NCBI GenBank assembly: GCA_964439625.1
Contig: CAYTPI010000012.1
Coordinates: 62,001-126,000 of the forward strand
Direction of reading: 5' to 3'
From: CAYTPI01 sp964439625
Lineage (GTDB): Bacteria > Chloroflexota > Anaerolineae > Aggregatilineales > UBA3940
DNA length: 64,000 nucleotides
The position numbers and the translations under genes were made by a program. The notes under the pieces are model-generated. The model was given only the letters and a program-made list of their open reading frames with translations, had not been told where the DNA came from and made no database searches. Positions 9,076 through 17,603 of this stretch are shown here, one piece after another. Position 1 is the first letter of the stretch, and each line of letters opens with the position of its first letter.

Positions 9076-9103
9076 ATCTTAGCGTTTGTGGGTCGGTTTA
9101 CAA
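9076..9103 (-). promoter_or_regulatory. Candidate sigma-70-type promoter of the response regulator operon
   Basis: On the minus strand TTGTAA (9103-9098) and TAAGAT (9081-9076) are separated by 16 bases, about 95 bases upstream of the response regulator start. Prediction from sequence only. Confidence 0.35.
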
Positions 9104-9205
9104 TAGGTTTAGGAATATTTGTTTGCAAACTGGCTGAATATGCCGCAGGCTGAAACTCAGGCTACAATTATTAACTCACAACAACCAGCAGTTAGATAGT
9201 ACGTT

Positions 9206-10591
9206 ATGGCAGAGAAAGATCAACTGACCGGTAAAAAGGTCGTCATTCTTGGGTTTGCTCGCCAAGGAATTGCTTTGACACGTTGGCTTGACAGCATCGG
9301 GGCGAAACCCGTTATCAGTGACATAAACCCTGAAGAAAACTTTGAGGACGAGATCGAACTTCTGGAAGATATTGATGTTGACCTCGAACTGGGCGGGCAC
9401 TCAACGGATTTGCTCGATGGGGCGGCGCTGCTGTGCGTCTCCGGTGGGGTGCCACTGGATATTCCGATTATCAAAGCGGCGCACAAGCGCGGTATTCCAT
9501 TGAGCAACGATGCCCAGTTATTCCTAGAGCGCTGCCCGTGCCATGTGGTTGGCATTACGGGGTCGGCGGGCAAAACCACGACGACAACTTTGGTCGGTAA
9601 AATCCTGGAAGCGGCTGGCATGCTGCCGTGGGTTGGGGGTAACATCGGCAACCCCTTGATCAGCGATCTGCCCTTCATTCAGTCATCCGATATCGCCGTG
9701 ATGGAACTCTCTAGTTTTCAGTTAGAATTGATGAGCAACAGCCCACATATTGCCGCTGTTCTGAACATTACGCCGAATCATTTAGATCGGCATGGCACTA
9801 TGGAAAATTATATCAATGCCAAGGCCCGCATCATCGAGAACCAACAAACGGGTGATATCGCGATCCTCGGCAAAGATGACCGCAATGCCGCAGCGCTGCG
9901 TAACCGCGCTCGTTATGAGGTGTCGTACTTCAGCGCCAAATCCTCTGTGGATGTCGGTGCGTGGCTGGTTGGGGACACCGTCACCTGCCGTCCGAACTTC
10001 CTCGACAAGGCGGAAGCCGTTTGCACAATCGCTGAAATCCCGCTGCGCGGTGCGCATAACGTGTTGAATGTGCTGGCGGCTTGCGCCATCAGCGGCGTGG
10101 CGGGCGCTGACCATGCAGCGATGCGGCAGGCGATCCTTGACTTCACGCCGGTTGAACACCGTTTGGAGGTTGTGCGTCAGTGGCGTGGAGTCACGTTTAT
10201 CAATGACTCAATTGCGACTGCCCCCGAACGGGTGTTGGCTGGCCTCAAGGCTTTTGATGAGCCTTTGGTGCTGCTGCTGGGCGGTAAAGATAAAGACTTG
10301 CCATGGAAAGACCTGATCCAGCAGGCGGTGGGGCAGGCCCGTGTGCTGATTGCCTTTGGCGATGCAGGCCCGATGATCTATGAGATGGCAAGCCGTGTGC
10401 GCTCAGAAACCGGGCGGCCCCTGCCGCTGGAATTAACCGAGTCTGTTGAGGCCGCTGTTGAGGCTGCGGTTCAACTAGCCCAACCGGGTGATGTGGTGCT
10501 GCTCTCACCGGGGGGCACCAGTTATGACGCCTACAAGAACTTCGCGCTAAGGGGAAGACACTTCAAAGAATTGGTTCAAGCACTAGACTGA
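9206..10591 (+). CDS. murD: UDP-N-acetylmuramoyl-L-alanine--D-glutamate ligase
   Basis: 461 residues, the normal length for MurD. The N-terminal Rossmann-like domain (KVVILGFARQGIALTRWL) binds the UDP substrate, and the central ATPase domain has the P-loop GITGSAGKTTTT. Other Mur ligase signatures are ELSSFQLE, NITPNHLDRHG and the C-terminal FINDSIATAPE and LSPGGTSYD. It adds D-Glu to UDP-MurNAc-L-Ala in the cytoplasm during peptidoglycan synthesis. It is not in a dcw-type cluster: the next gene is a methyltransferase-like protein whose ATG overlaps the murD stop (TGATG). Confidence 0.95.
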   Translation: MAEKDQLTGKKVVILGFARQGIALTRWLDSIGAKPVISDINPEENFEDEIELLEDIDVDLELGGHSTDLLDGAALLCVSGGVPLDIPIIKAAHKRGIPLSNDAQLFLERCPCHVVGITGSAGKTTTTTLVGKILEAAGMLPWVGGNIGNPLISDLPFIQSSDIAVMELSSFQLELMSNSPHIAAVLNITPNHLDRHGTMENYINAKARIIENQQTGDIAILGKDDRNAAALRNRARYEVSYFSAKSSVDVGAWLVGDTVTCRPNFLDKAEAVCTIAEIPLRGAHNVLNVLAACAISGVAGADHAAMRQAILDFTPVEHRLEVVRQWRGVTFINDSIATAPERVLAGLKAFDEPLVLLLGGKDKDLPWKDLIQQAVGQARVLIAFGDAGPMIYEMASRVRSETGRPLPLELTESVEAAVEAAVQLAQPGDVVLLSPGGTSYDAYKNFALRGRHFKELVQALD

Positions 10592-12135
10592 TGACACGCT
10601 ATCGATTGTATGATGCCAGTTTGTGGGACGAGCAAAAGGACACCTTTCAGCAGCAGGGCGCTGACTCTTGGCGCACCGTCCGCCCAATCCCCGATATGGC
10701 AACCACCAACCCCTTAACTGCCTACCATTACGCACAGGTTGTCGTGGCCTTCTTCAAAGACTGGGCCAACTTACACCTTCAAACACAAGAACCAATTTAC
10801 ATCATCGATATGGGGGCGGGGGTTGGACGCTTCGCCTTTAATTTTCTGAAGGCTTTCACTGACCTGTATGAAAAATCACAGCTTGACCTACCGTCGTATC
10901 GCTACGTGATGACCGATATCGCCGAGGCCACCCTTGACTTTTGCCAACAGCACCCGGCGATGCAGCCTTACAGTCAGCGAGGCGTGCTGGATTTCGCCGT
11001 GTTTGATGCCGAAATGTCTACTGTGCTGACCTTACGCCGCAGCGGGCGGGTCATCAAACCCGGTGATCTTGGTACGCCCCTGGTGCTTGTCGCCAATTAT
11101 TTTTTTTGCGCTCTACGACGCGATCTTTTCTACGTCAGCGCTGGGGCGTTGCATGATGTGTACTTCTTTGGTGAGCCGACCGAGCGCATCGTAGACGAGT
11201 CGCTCCGCATTGACCTCGGCCCGCCGCAGTACAAGGGGCAGCATAACCCAGCCTATGCAGCCTATGAAACAGCCGAATGGAATGCCGTTCTTGATGGTTA
11301 TCGTGACGGCTTCATGGATACACTGGTGACCTTCCCTGTGGTTGGCCTTGGCAGTATGGAACGGTTGGCGGCCTTAACCAGCCAAGGATTTTTCTTCTTA
11401 TCAATCGATGTTGGTGACACCCACGCGCCGGACCTCAACGGACAGCCGATGCCGCCGCTGGTACGCTATGCGGATACAGCTTACGTCAAGGTAAATTACC
11501 ATGCGATCTTGGCGGTGTTTCAGCAGCAGGGAGCGCTCCCATTGACGGTTGATCACTGTTACCGTGACCTCAACGCCGTGGGCTTGATCGCCTGCGACCG
11601 GTCGCAGCAGTTCAGCGCGACAGCTAGGGCCTTCGAACGCTATTTCCAGGCGAACGGCCCCGACGACATCTTCGAGATGCATTTACTGTTCGAGCAAGAC
11701 CTTGAGCGGATGAGTGTTGAACAGATCATCGCGGTCATTAGGTACAGCCGCTATATGCCGCGATTGTTCCGGTTGGCTGCGCCGCGTCTGGCTGCGCTGC
11801 TCCAAACCGAACAGCATACCTTCGCACCCCAATTGATTGAGACCATGCGGCGCGTCGAGGCGATGAATTACGCAATCGGTGCTATCGACAATCTAGCGTA
11901 CAGCCTAGCGGTGATCTATTTTGAACTTGGGCAAATCGAAGCGGCGCGTGGGCATTTTTCGCAGGCAATCCAGGAGGGGCTTGCAACTGAAGAGGTCTAT
12001 TTTGGCTTGGTGATCTGTGCGATGCTGCTGGATGAGCACGGACAGGCTCAGCAGGCACTGGAAAAATTATTGGCGCTGAACCCGAATCACAGCGGTGCTG
12101 CCAACTTAAAAAACTATCTAGATAGCTTGCTGTAG
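10591..12135 (+). CDS. SAM-dependent methyltransferase-like protein with C-terminal TPR
   Basis: 514 residues starting in a TGATG overlap with murD, so translation is coupled. Residues ~65-180 form a class I methyltransferase fold: motif I is YIIDMGAGVGRFAFNF, followed by YVMTDIAEATLDFC, where the acidic residue contacts SAM. The last ~100 residues contain two TPR-like helix pairs (AYSLAVIYFELGQIEAARGH, GQAQQALEKLLALNP). The target is unknown. Some features recall the MidA/NDUFAF7 family of large methyltransferases, but I cannot confirm that. The TPR part probably binds a protein partner. The hard coupling to murD suggests co-regulation with wall synthesis, or may be accidental. Confidence 0.75.
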   Translation: MTRYRLYDASLWDEQKDTFQQQGADSWRTVRPIPDMATTNPLTAYHYAQVVVAFFKDWANLHLQTQEPIYIIDMGAGVGRFAFNFLKAFTDLYEKSQLDLPSYRYVMTDIAEATLDFCQQHPAMQPYSQRGVLDFAVFDAEMSTVLTLRRSGRVIKPGDLGTPLVLVANYFFCALRRDLFYVSAGALHDVYFFGEPTERIVDESLRIDLGPPQYKGQHNPAYAAYETAEWNAVLDGYRDGFMDTLVTFPVVGLGSMERLAALTSQGFFFLSIDVGDTHAPDLNGQPMPPLVRYADTAYVKVNYHAILAVFQQQGALPLTVDHCYRDLNAVGLIACDRSQQFSATARAFERYFQANGPDDIFEMHLLFEQDLERMSVEQIIAVIRYSRYMPRLFRLAAPRLAALLQTEQHTFAPQLIETMRRVEAMNYAIGAIDNLAYSLAVIYFELGQIEAARGHFSQAIQEGLATEEVYFGLVICAMLLDEHGQAQQALEKLLALNPNHSGAANLKNYLDSLL

Positions 12136-12146
12136 TTTTATGTGGA

Positions 12147-12172
12147 GGGGCAAGTACAAATTGACTTGCCCC
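12147..12172. terminator. Bidirectional hairpin between convergent genes
   Basis: GGGGCAAGT (12147-12155) and ACTTGCCCC (12164-12172) form a perfect 9-base stem between two convergent genes. There is no long T tract, so it may act as a weak terminator or a 3' end stabiliser. Confidence 0.5.
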
Positions 12173-12178
12173 TGCTGC

Positions 12179-12685
12179 CTATGTTGCTTCAGCCGGTTCG
12201 GCGGCCTCGTCGTCTTTCTTCGATGGGCGGATCGTCCGCGATTTGATGACTAACAGCGGTTGGTCGAGGCGATTCAATACGCCGGATGCGACGCTTCCAT
12301 ATAGGAGGTGACCTAAGCCAGACCGACCATGGCTGGCAATCGCGACGAGGTCAACGTCTTCCTCCTCAGCGACTTTAGCGATGGTATCGACGACGGGGCC
12401 ATACTCCATGCGCTGCTCGGCGTCGAGCTTGTCGGCCCAAAGTTTCGTTTGGACATCGTGCAGGTACGCCTTCGTATCATCCCAAAGTTGTGCTAAGCCG
12501 TCATGGAAGCGGTTGAACGTCACTGTTGCCATTGGGCTAACAAGTTCCACGTTCAGGACGCTTGGATCAAGCACAGAGAGCAAGATCACCTGTGCTTCTG
12601 AGGCTTTCGCAATCTGGACGACGTGGGGCAAGATGGCTTCCGCACGCTCTGACCCGTCGAGGGGAACCAGTATCTTGTTATACAT
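12179..12685 (-). CDS. Universal stress protein (UspA family)
   Basis: 168 residues from ATG 12685, with AAGG about 9 bases upstream. It begins MYNKILVPLDGSERAEAIL, the usual first strand and ATP-contact Asp of the family. Near the end, LVAIASHGRSGLGHLLYGS matches the G-2x-G-9x-G(S/T) nucleotide-binding signature of ATP-binding UspA proteins. The C-terminal ~20 residues are charged. Such proteins accumulate on stress and bind ATP; the partner is unknown. It is monocistronic and convergent with the methyltransferase gene. Confidence 0.92.
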   Translation of the reverse strand: MYNKILVPLDGSERAEAILPHVVQIAKASEAQVILLSVLDPSVLNVELVSPMATVTFNRFHDGLAQLWDDTKAYLHDVQTKLWADKLDAEQRMEYGPVVDTIAKVAEEEDVDLVAIASHGRSGLGHLLYGSVASGVLNRLDQPLLVIKSRTIRPSKKDDEAAEPAEAT

Positions 12686-12862
12686 ACATCGTGGCCTTTC
12701 TGGAAAAGTCACACAAATAGCCAATTAATCATTCGTACCTCTAGTATACGTTCCGTCGTGGAGTTAGTACAGTGGCGGATGTCATATTGGGGGTTACCGA
12801 AGATCATTGGTCACCTATGGTCACCTATGTTAAGCGATTATTGGCGCATAGCCATGGATAGG

Positions 12863-13957
12863 TTACCCCAAATTGTTGTCGGTGCGATATCTTTTACGGA
12901 GCTCATCGATCGATACTAAATTTTTTTCAGCATCCTCATAGAACCAAAAATCCCACCCATTACAGGCAGATTTACCCTGAACCTTGGCACCTGCTTTATG
13001 GATTGAGCCAGAAAAATCATTTACTTGTAAGTGTGAGTCGGCTCGAATAGTGGCTTTATGTTTGCGCTTTGATGAGTATAGACTTTGACCGATTTCTAGA
13101 TAACCATCCTCGATGAGCGAAGAAAAGGAAACGCGAGGAAGTGAACGCTTAGAGTGTGTTATGAGTAGTTCATCGGAAAACCGTGGTTCAGGGATGCTAT
13201 TGACTCTATCTCGTGCAACATCAATGTATTTCTCAGACTGCTCAACACCGATAAAATTTCTCTTCAGTTTCTTGGCGACTGCGCCCGTGGTGCCGCTGCC
13301 GAAAAATGGGTCGAGGATAACATCGTTCGGCTCGCTAGCTGATAGAATGACGCGGTACAAGAGCGCTTCCGGCTTCTGAGTGGAATGAGCCTTTTCGCCG
13401 TCAATCATTATTCTTTCCTCTCCGCGACAGAGAGGAATACGCCAGACGTTTTGCATCTGCTTTTCGCCGTTCATATTTTTCATAGAATGGTAATTAAATT
13501 TATAACTACTGTCCTTGTCCTTCTTTGCCCAGATCAGCGTTTCAGTTGCATTGGTAAAACGGGTGCCGTGAAAGTTGGGCATCGGGTTTGTCTTGTGCCA
13601 AATAACATCGTTCAGTATCCAAAAGCCGAGGTTCATCATGGCTGTCCCAACTCTAAAGATGTTATGGTATGACCCAATGACCCATATCGACCCTTTTGGT
13701 TTCAGAATGCGCTGGCTCTCTGCCAGCCAATTAACTGTGAAGTTATCATAATTCTGAAAACCATCGAACTGATCCCAATCATCATCGACTGCATCAACAA
13801 CGGTCTGGTTGGGTCTTATAAGTTCGTTTTCAAGCTGTAGATAATAAGGTGGGTCAGCAAAGATGAGGTCAATGCTTTCGTCAGGCATTGTCTTGAGGAC
13901 GTCAACACAATCACCATGGATGATTTGGTTTAGAGGCAAGACCAACTCACTAGCCAT
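12863..13957 (-). CDS. CcrM/M.HinfI-like adenine-N6 DNA methyltransferase with RAMA domain
   Basis: 364 residues from ATG 13957, with AGGAAA 7 bases upstream. Motif order is that of beta-class enzymes: catalytic motif IV DLIFADPPYYLQ near residue 35, SAM-binding motif I VILDPFFGSGTTGAV near 215. The C-terminal ~90 residues (EIGQSLYSSKRKHKATIRAD and NGWDFWFYEDAEKNL) resemble the RAMA domain of CcrM and HinfI-type enzymes, which methylate adenine in GANTC. No restriction endonuclease gene is next to it, so it looks like an orphan, perhaps regulatory, enzyme. GANTC specificity is inferred from the family and needs methylation data. Confidence 0.85.
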   Translation of the reverse strand: MASELVLPLNQIIHGDCVDVLKTMPDESIDLIFADPPYYLQLENELIRPNQTVVDAVDDDWDQFDGFQNYDNFTVNWLAESQRILKPKGSIWVIGSYHNIFRVGTAMMNLGFWILNDVIWHKTNPMPNFHGTRFTNATETLIWAKKDKDSSYKFNYHSMKNMNGEKQMQNVWRIPLCRGEERIMIDGEKAHSTQKPEALLYRVILSASEPNDVILDPFFGSGTTGAVAKKLKRNFIGVEQSEKYIDVARDRVNSIPEPRFSDELLITHSKRSLPRVSFSSLIEDGYLEIGQSLYSSKRKHKATIRADSHLQVNDFSGSIHKAGAKVQGKSACNGWDFWFYEDAEKNLVSIDELRKRYRTDNNLG

Positions 13958-13993
13958 TTAATTTCCTGTGCTGCTACATTCTTACCCTTCTGA

Positions 13994-14920
13994 TTACAGC
14001 TCGCGCTTCTCTTTGGGAACTTTGAGCTTGGCCTCGATGAATTCTGGGTGAGAAATCTTGAGCGTCATTGAGATGGCGCGGATGGTCTCGATCTCAAGGT
14101 GGCTGGCTTGTCCATCGGATGCGGCAACATCAAACATGATGTCCAGCATCTGCATGCGTTCCTCTCGGTCGGATACCGTATAGAATTCGCGGGCGGTGCG
14201 GTAGCGGTCAACTTTGGCAGAAATCTCGGAGACAGCAATCTCGGCGACCAGCTTCGCTTCGGCTTCGCTCAGGTTCCAGTGCGTCATAAAGGCCCGGACA
14301 ATGGCGTCAAATTCACCCTCTTCGACCTCATCATCGACCCATGCAACTTGACCCATCAGGCCGCCTGCTAGCCCCAGTTTACGTAAGTCCTCGTCGCTGA
14401 GATCGAATGACTCCCCGTCGGCTTCCAACTGCGTCTTAAGATTGTAGTAGACTTTGTTCTTGACGAAATCGTCGAGGTACTGCTCGCGGTTGGGTGCCCC
14501 ACTGACTTGCGCGCTGCGCCGCTGGGCGCTGCCACGCAGCAGCCGCCCCAGCCCAGCGATGACGCCAACCGTCGCCCCTTCAATCTCTTGCTTGATCTGC
14601 TCTACGACTGCTCGCTCGTCATCGGTGATGATGTCGTCTGCATCGATCAACTGGTCAAGTGCGTCGAGGGCAAGGCGCTTGTCGCCGGCGTTTCTCAGCT
14701 TGACCTTGAGATCATCGATGAGTCGGTCGCGTTCAGCTTCGCCTACAGGCGACTCGATGTAAATATCCAACTCGGCCCAATCCGTGGCATTCAAGCCCGG
14801 CAGCCGGAAGAGTATGTCTTTCAGGCTGTTGACTTCCTCATACGTTACTTGACCATCTGCCCAAGCCGCCGCGATCATGACTTTGCCCAAGGCTATTATC
14901 ATCTCAGAGTCTGTTGACAT
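13994..14920 (-). CDS. TerB-like protein with two TerB-type helical domains
   Basis: 308 residues from ATG 14920, with AAGGAT upstream. Two acidic helical repeats are visible: residues 5-90 (IALGKVMIAAAWADGQVTYEE, DALDQLIDADDIITDDE) and 180-300 (MGQVAWVDDEVEEGEFDAIV, DIMFDVAASDGQASHLE). The 'A.ADG.....E' pattern is the metal-binding hallmark of TerB/TerB-like domains. TerB proteins are linked to tellurite resistance and to metal-dependent stress sensing at the membrane; here no other ter gene is present. It lies upstream of and in line with the methyltransferase gene, 36 bases away, so they may be co-transcribed. Confidence 0.82.
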   Translation of the reverse strand: MSTDSEMIIALGKVMIAAAWADGQVTYEEVNSLKDILFRLPGLNATDWAELDIYIESPVGEAERDRLIDDLKVKLRNAGDKRLALDALDQLIDADDIITDDERAVVEQIKQEIEGATVGVIAGLGRLLRGSAQRRSAQVSGAPNREQYLDDFVKNKVYYNLKTQLEADGESFDLSDEDLRKLGLAGGLMGQVAWVDDEVEEGEFDAIVRAFMTHWNLSEAEAKLVAEIAVSEISAKVDRYRTAREFYTVSDREERMQMLDIMFDVAASDGQASHLEIETIRAISMTLKISHPEFIEAKLKVPKEKREL

Positions 14921-14937
14921 TGCATATCCTTCAGGGT

Positions 14938-15337
14938 TTATTGACTGATTACTTCTCCGTATAAGTGTACCGGACGAAAGGGGCGCCTTGCATCTTTCAT
15001 CAAGAAAAACGCCGCGAGCTGCCCTACTTTATTGATCCCTGCGGTGTCGGTGACGAGGCTGTTAGGGTTGTCAGTGGCGCTGCTTGAAGGGTGTCACTGC
15101 GGGCTCACAAATGACGATGTCATAGCTGCTGGCAATGTCATAGAAAACTTGTGAGGATGCTCACTGTGGAAAGCGTTGTCCACCCTGTATAGTATAGACA
15201 AATACAGATGAGGCAGAGACCACAGCCCACAAACATAAGTTATATATGGCAAAATCTACTTCAGTGAGCCAAAGACTAAACACGAGTGGCAGTGAGGCCA
15301 TCGCCCATCTGAGAGGTAAATCGAAAATACGCGACAT
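14938..15337 (-). pseudogene. Remnant of a protein-coding gene, interrupted by stop and frameshift
   Basis: Three minus-strand stretches read like protein but are not joined. From an ATG at 15337: MSRIFDLPLRWAMASL and two hydrophobic segments, ending at a stop at 15161. The same frame continues as QVFYDIASSYDIVICEP and stops near 15085. A +1 shift then opens SATDNPNSLVTDTAGINKVG followed by QLAAFFLMKDARRPFRPVHL, ending with a TAA at 14938, just upstream of the TerB gene. This looks like a decayed gene, or one with sequencing errors. The family is not recognised. The hydrophobic front part could instead be an independent small membrane protein of 58 residues. Confidence 0.35.
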
Positions 15338-15439
15338 GTGTGTTTGCGATAGGACCTTAACGGCAAATCTAGTAGGCAAACCCGATACAAGTTGGGTGCG
15401 CAAAGGAGAGCATGTCCGTTAATAACAATTCAATAATGT

Positions 15440-15545
15440 GCTGTCCGAGCAGCGTGTCCCCCCTTGGCAGTTGCTAAATGGTCAGCACAACAACCTCCTT
15501 AGGCTGACCAGACCCTGTACCCCAGGGTCTGGTTGTCTTTTTGCT
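15440..15545 (+). ncRNA. Candidate small RNA with anti-Shine-Dalgarno loop
   Basis: In a gap between divergent genes, the plus strand holds a short GCTG/CAGC hairpin, a C-rich stretch (GTCCCCCC), a perfect 8-base stem TGGTCAGC (15479-15486) / GCTGACCA (15503-15510) and then a 10-base terminator stem. The 16-base loop of the middle hairpin contains ACCTCCTTA, which is complementary to a Shine-Dalgarno sequence, as in C-rich loops of some trans-acting small RNAs. There is no protein gene upstream on this strand for the terminator to serve. The 5' end is unknown; AATAAT at 15432-15437 is a possible -10. It could also be a leader of the gene at 15699. Confidence 0.45.
15508..15545 (+). terminator. 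Strong Rho-independent terminator of the candidate small RNA
   Basis: CCAGACCCTG (15508-15517) and CAGGGTCTGG (15523-15532) form a perfect 10-base stem with a 5-base loop, followed by TTGTCTTTTT. Confidence 0.8.
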
Positions 15546-15698
15546 ACTTGGCTGTCTACGGGCACCTTCATTCAAGCGATCAATAGCTTAAGCACCTCGC
15601 GCTGCTAGTATAACAATACGGATTACATTAAAAGTATCGTAAGTTATCATGGTATCATTCTCTAAGCAATGGTATTTACCAATGAAATGTAGAAAGAG

Positions 15699-16238
15699 AT
15701 GAGAAAATTTATTGCTTCCAGCCACCATGCAACCATCAGTGGTCAAATATTACAGGCTTTCTACCACACCGCCGCTGTAGAAAACTATCTGCCTGTGTTG
15801 CAGCGTTATGATCTGCATGCGGCACACGCTGCTCAGTGGTACCCTTACCAAGCTGTGCTCGATGCTCTTAAAGCGCTAACAGTTGAGATTAAAGACTCCC
15901 GACTGCTGATCTCAATCGGGGCTGAGATCAACCGGCATGCTTATATGCCGAACGTCAACACCATCGAGCGCGCCCTCGAAGAGCTTGACACCATCCATTC
16001 GATGAACCATCGTGATATCAGCCCTATGGAGCATATTGCCGCTTTTAGCGTGGGGCCGCGCTATGCAGTTGTCGTCAATGCCACCCCCTACCCAGATGAC
16101 TGGATCTATGGCTACCTGTGGGGGCTTATGCAGCGTTTCATCAACCAGCAGGTCTCGGTAACTATTCGTTACGACAACTTAGACCACATTAATTCGGATG
16201 ATGAAATGAAATACCATGTGCAATGGGGCCCTACATGA
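15699..16238 (+). CDS. Hypothetical soluble protein coupled to the exonuclease gene
   Basis: 179 residues, starting ATG 15699 after AGAAAGAG. No signal peptide or membrane helix. It has features of an alpha/beta sensor-type domain: ILQAFYHTAAVENYLPVLQR, DSRLLISIGAEINRHAYMP and HIAAFSVGPRYAVVVNATPY. The overall pattern (helices followed by a strand-rich end) recalls small-molecule binding domains of the HNOB/V4R kind, but no conserved His or Cys ligand is evident, so I do not assign it. Its stop overlaps the start of the next gene in an ATGA motif, so the two are translationally coupled. Confidence 0.75.
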   Translation: MRKFIASSHHATISGQILQAFYHTAAVENYLPVLQRYDLHAAHAAQWYPYQAVLDALKALTVEIKDSRLLISIGAEINRHAYMPNVNTIERALEELDTIHSMNHRDISPMEHIAAFSVGPRYAVVVNATPYPDDWIYGYLWGLMQRFINQQVSVTIRYDNLDHINSDDEMKYHVQWGPT

Positions 16239-17242
16239 AGCAGCCATTATTGAGGCTAACGGACCGCGGCTTCTATTGTGAGGCTGGTGACTTTTACATC
16301 GACCCATGGCAGCCCGTGGGGCGGGCGGTTGTGACGCATGCCCACGCTGATCATTACGCCCATGGTTGTGGCGCATACCTTGTAGCAGAAGCGGGGCGTT
16401 ATGTCTTCCGCGAGCGGCTGGGCCTTGACGCGTTGATCGAGAAGATTGACTACGGTGTCGTGCGGGACATTAATGGCGTCAAAGTGTCGCTGCACCCTGC
16501 CGGGCACATCATCGGCTCGGCGCAGGTGCGCGTTGAGCATCGCGGGGAGGTCTGGGTCGTCAGTGGGGATTACAAGACCGAGCCTGACCCAACGTGTGCC
16601 CCGTTCGAGGTGGTGCCGTGCGATGTATTTATCACCGAAGCGACCTTTGGGCTACCGATCTACAAATGGCCCGCACAAGTGGCGGCCTTCGCGCAAATCA
16701 ATGATTGGTGGCGGGCCAACAAAGCCGAAGGCAAAGCATCGGTATTGTATGGCTATGCCTTGGGAAAGTCTCAGCGGCTGTTGGCTGGCGTTGACCCGTC
16801 TATTGGACCGATCTTCACCCATGGGGCCGTCGAGCGTTTGACGCAAGCGTACCGTCAAAGCGGCATTGACCTGCCGCCGACAACCTACGTCAGTGATGAG
16901 GTGCCCAAATCAGCCTATGCGGCTGCCTTGATCGTGGCGCCGCCATCGGTGCGGGGGACGCGCTGGCTGCGGCGCTTCGGCAATCAGTCGGATGGATACG
17001 CCTCCGGTTGGATGACCATGCGCGGTAAGCGACGCCGTTGGGCCATTGATCGCGGCTTTGTCCTCTCTGACCATGTCGATTGGCCCGCCTTGCTGCACAC
17101 AATCGATGCGACGGGCGCTGAACATATCGGCGTAACGCATGGTCAGGTGGATGTGGTCGTGCGTTGGCTACGTGAGCATGGCTATAGTGCGGAAGGTTTC
17201 CGCACGCGCTACACAGATGAAGTTGAGGAACAAGCCTCATGA
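16235..17242 (+). CDS. Ligase-associated DNA exonuclease-like metallo-beta-lactamase protein
   Basis: 335 residues from ATG 16235, preferred over ATG 16223 because it forms an ATGA overlap with the preceding stop. The metallo-beta-lactamase motif is VVTHAHADHYAHG, followed by HPAGHIIGSAQVRVE, VVSGDYKTEPDP and VLSDHVDW. These match the bacterial family annotated as ligase-associated DNA exonuclease, or as 3' mRNA-processing-like exonuclease, which normally sits with an ATP-dependent DNA ligase and a large helicase. Neither partner is present here: upstream is an unknown protein, downstream a PspC protein. Reaction by family: metal-dependent nuclease acting in DNA repair. Confidence 0.85.
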   Translation: MKQPLLRLTDRGFYCEAGDFYIDPWQPVGRAVVTHAHADHYAHGCGAYLVAEAGRYVFRERLGLDALIEKIDYGVVRDINGVKVSLHPAGHIIGSAQVRVEHRGEVWVVSGDYKTEPDPTCAPFEVVPCDVFITEATFGLPIYKWPAQVAAFAQINDWWRANKAEGKASVLYGYALGKSQRLLAGVDPSIGPIFTHGAVERLTQAYRQSGIDLPPTTYVSDEVPKSAYAAALIVAPPSVRGTRWLRRFGNQSDGYASGWMTMRGKRRRWAIDRGFVLSDHVDWPALLHTIDATGAEHIGVTHGQVDVVVRWLREHGYSAEGFRTRYTDEVEEQAS

Positions 17243-17291
17243 GATACACTCAGAAATAAGAGATCACCTGCGAACATAGAAGGACAACACG

Positions 17292-17543
17292 ATGGCAAAT
17301 AAGGACAAGAAAAAAGATGCTGGCAAAGTGCTGCGCCGCAGAAGCTATGATCGCATCATTGCGGGTGTGGCCGGTGGCATCGCTGATTATTTTGAAATGC
17401 CTGTGTGGCTCGTGCGTGTGTTGTTTATTGTCTTCAGTATTATTCCTGGGTTAGCTGTACCAGCGTACATCATCATTTGGATCATCGCTGAGGAAAAAGG
17501 CTATGATGTATCCCCAACGACGTCACCCCGTACCATTCGCTAG
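17292..17543 (+). CDS. PspC domain protein
   Basis: 83 residues. A lysine-rich start is followed by LRRRSYDRIIAGVAGGIADYF, the PspC signature, and then one long hydrophobic segment (VRVLFIVFSIIPGLAVPAYIIIW). PspC-type proteins sit in the inner membrane and signal envelope stress in the phage-shock system. No pspA or pspF is nearby, so this is a stand-alone copy. Ribosome site: GAAGGACAACACG before ATG. Confidence 0.93.
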   Translation: MANKDKKKDAGKVLRRRSYDRIIAGVAGGIADYFEMPVWLVRVLFIVFSIIPGLAVPAYIIIWIIAEEKGYDVSPTTSPRTIR

Positions 17544-17603
17544 GCCTTCAGTTACAATTACTGACCGTCAACATTTAGCTGATCAGAAAGAAAACGACTC
17601 ACT

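Noticed and set aside
9121..9130. Palindrome GTTTGCAAAC in the murD promoter region
   Set aside because: Ten-base palindromes of this kind occur by chance; no second copy nearby.
12807..12828. Tandem repeat of GGTCACCTAT
   Set aside because: Only two units; no structure or gene links to it.
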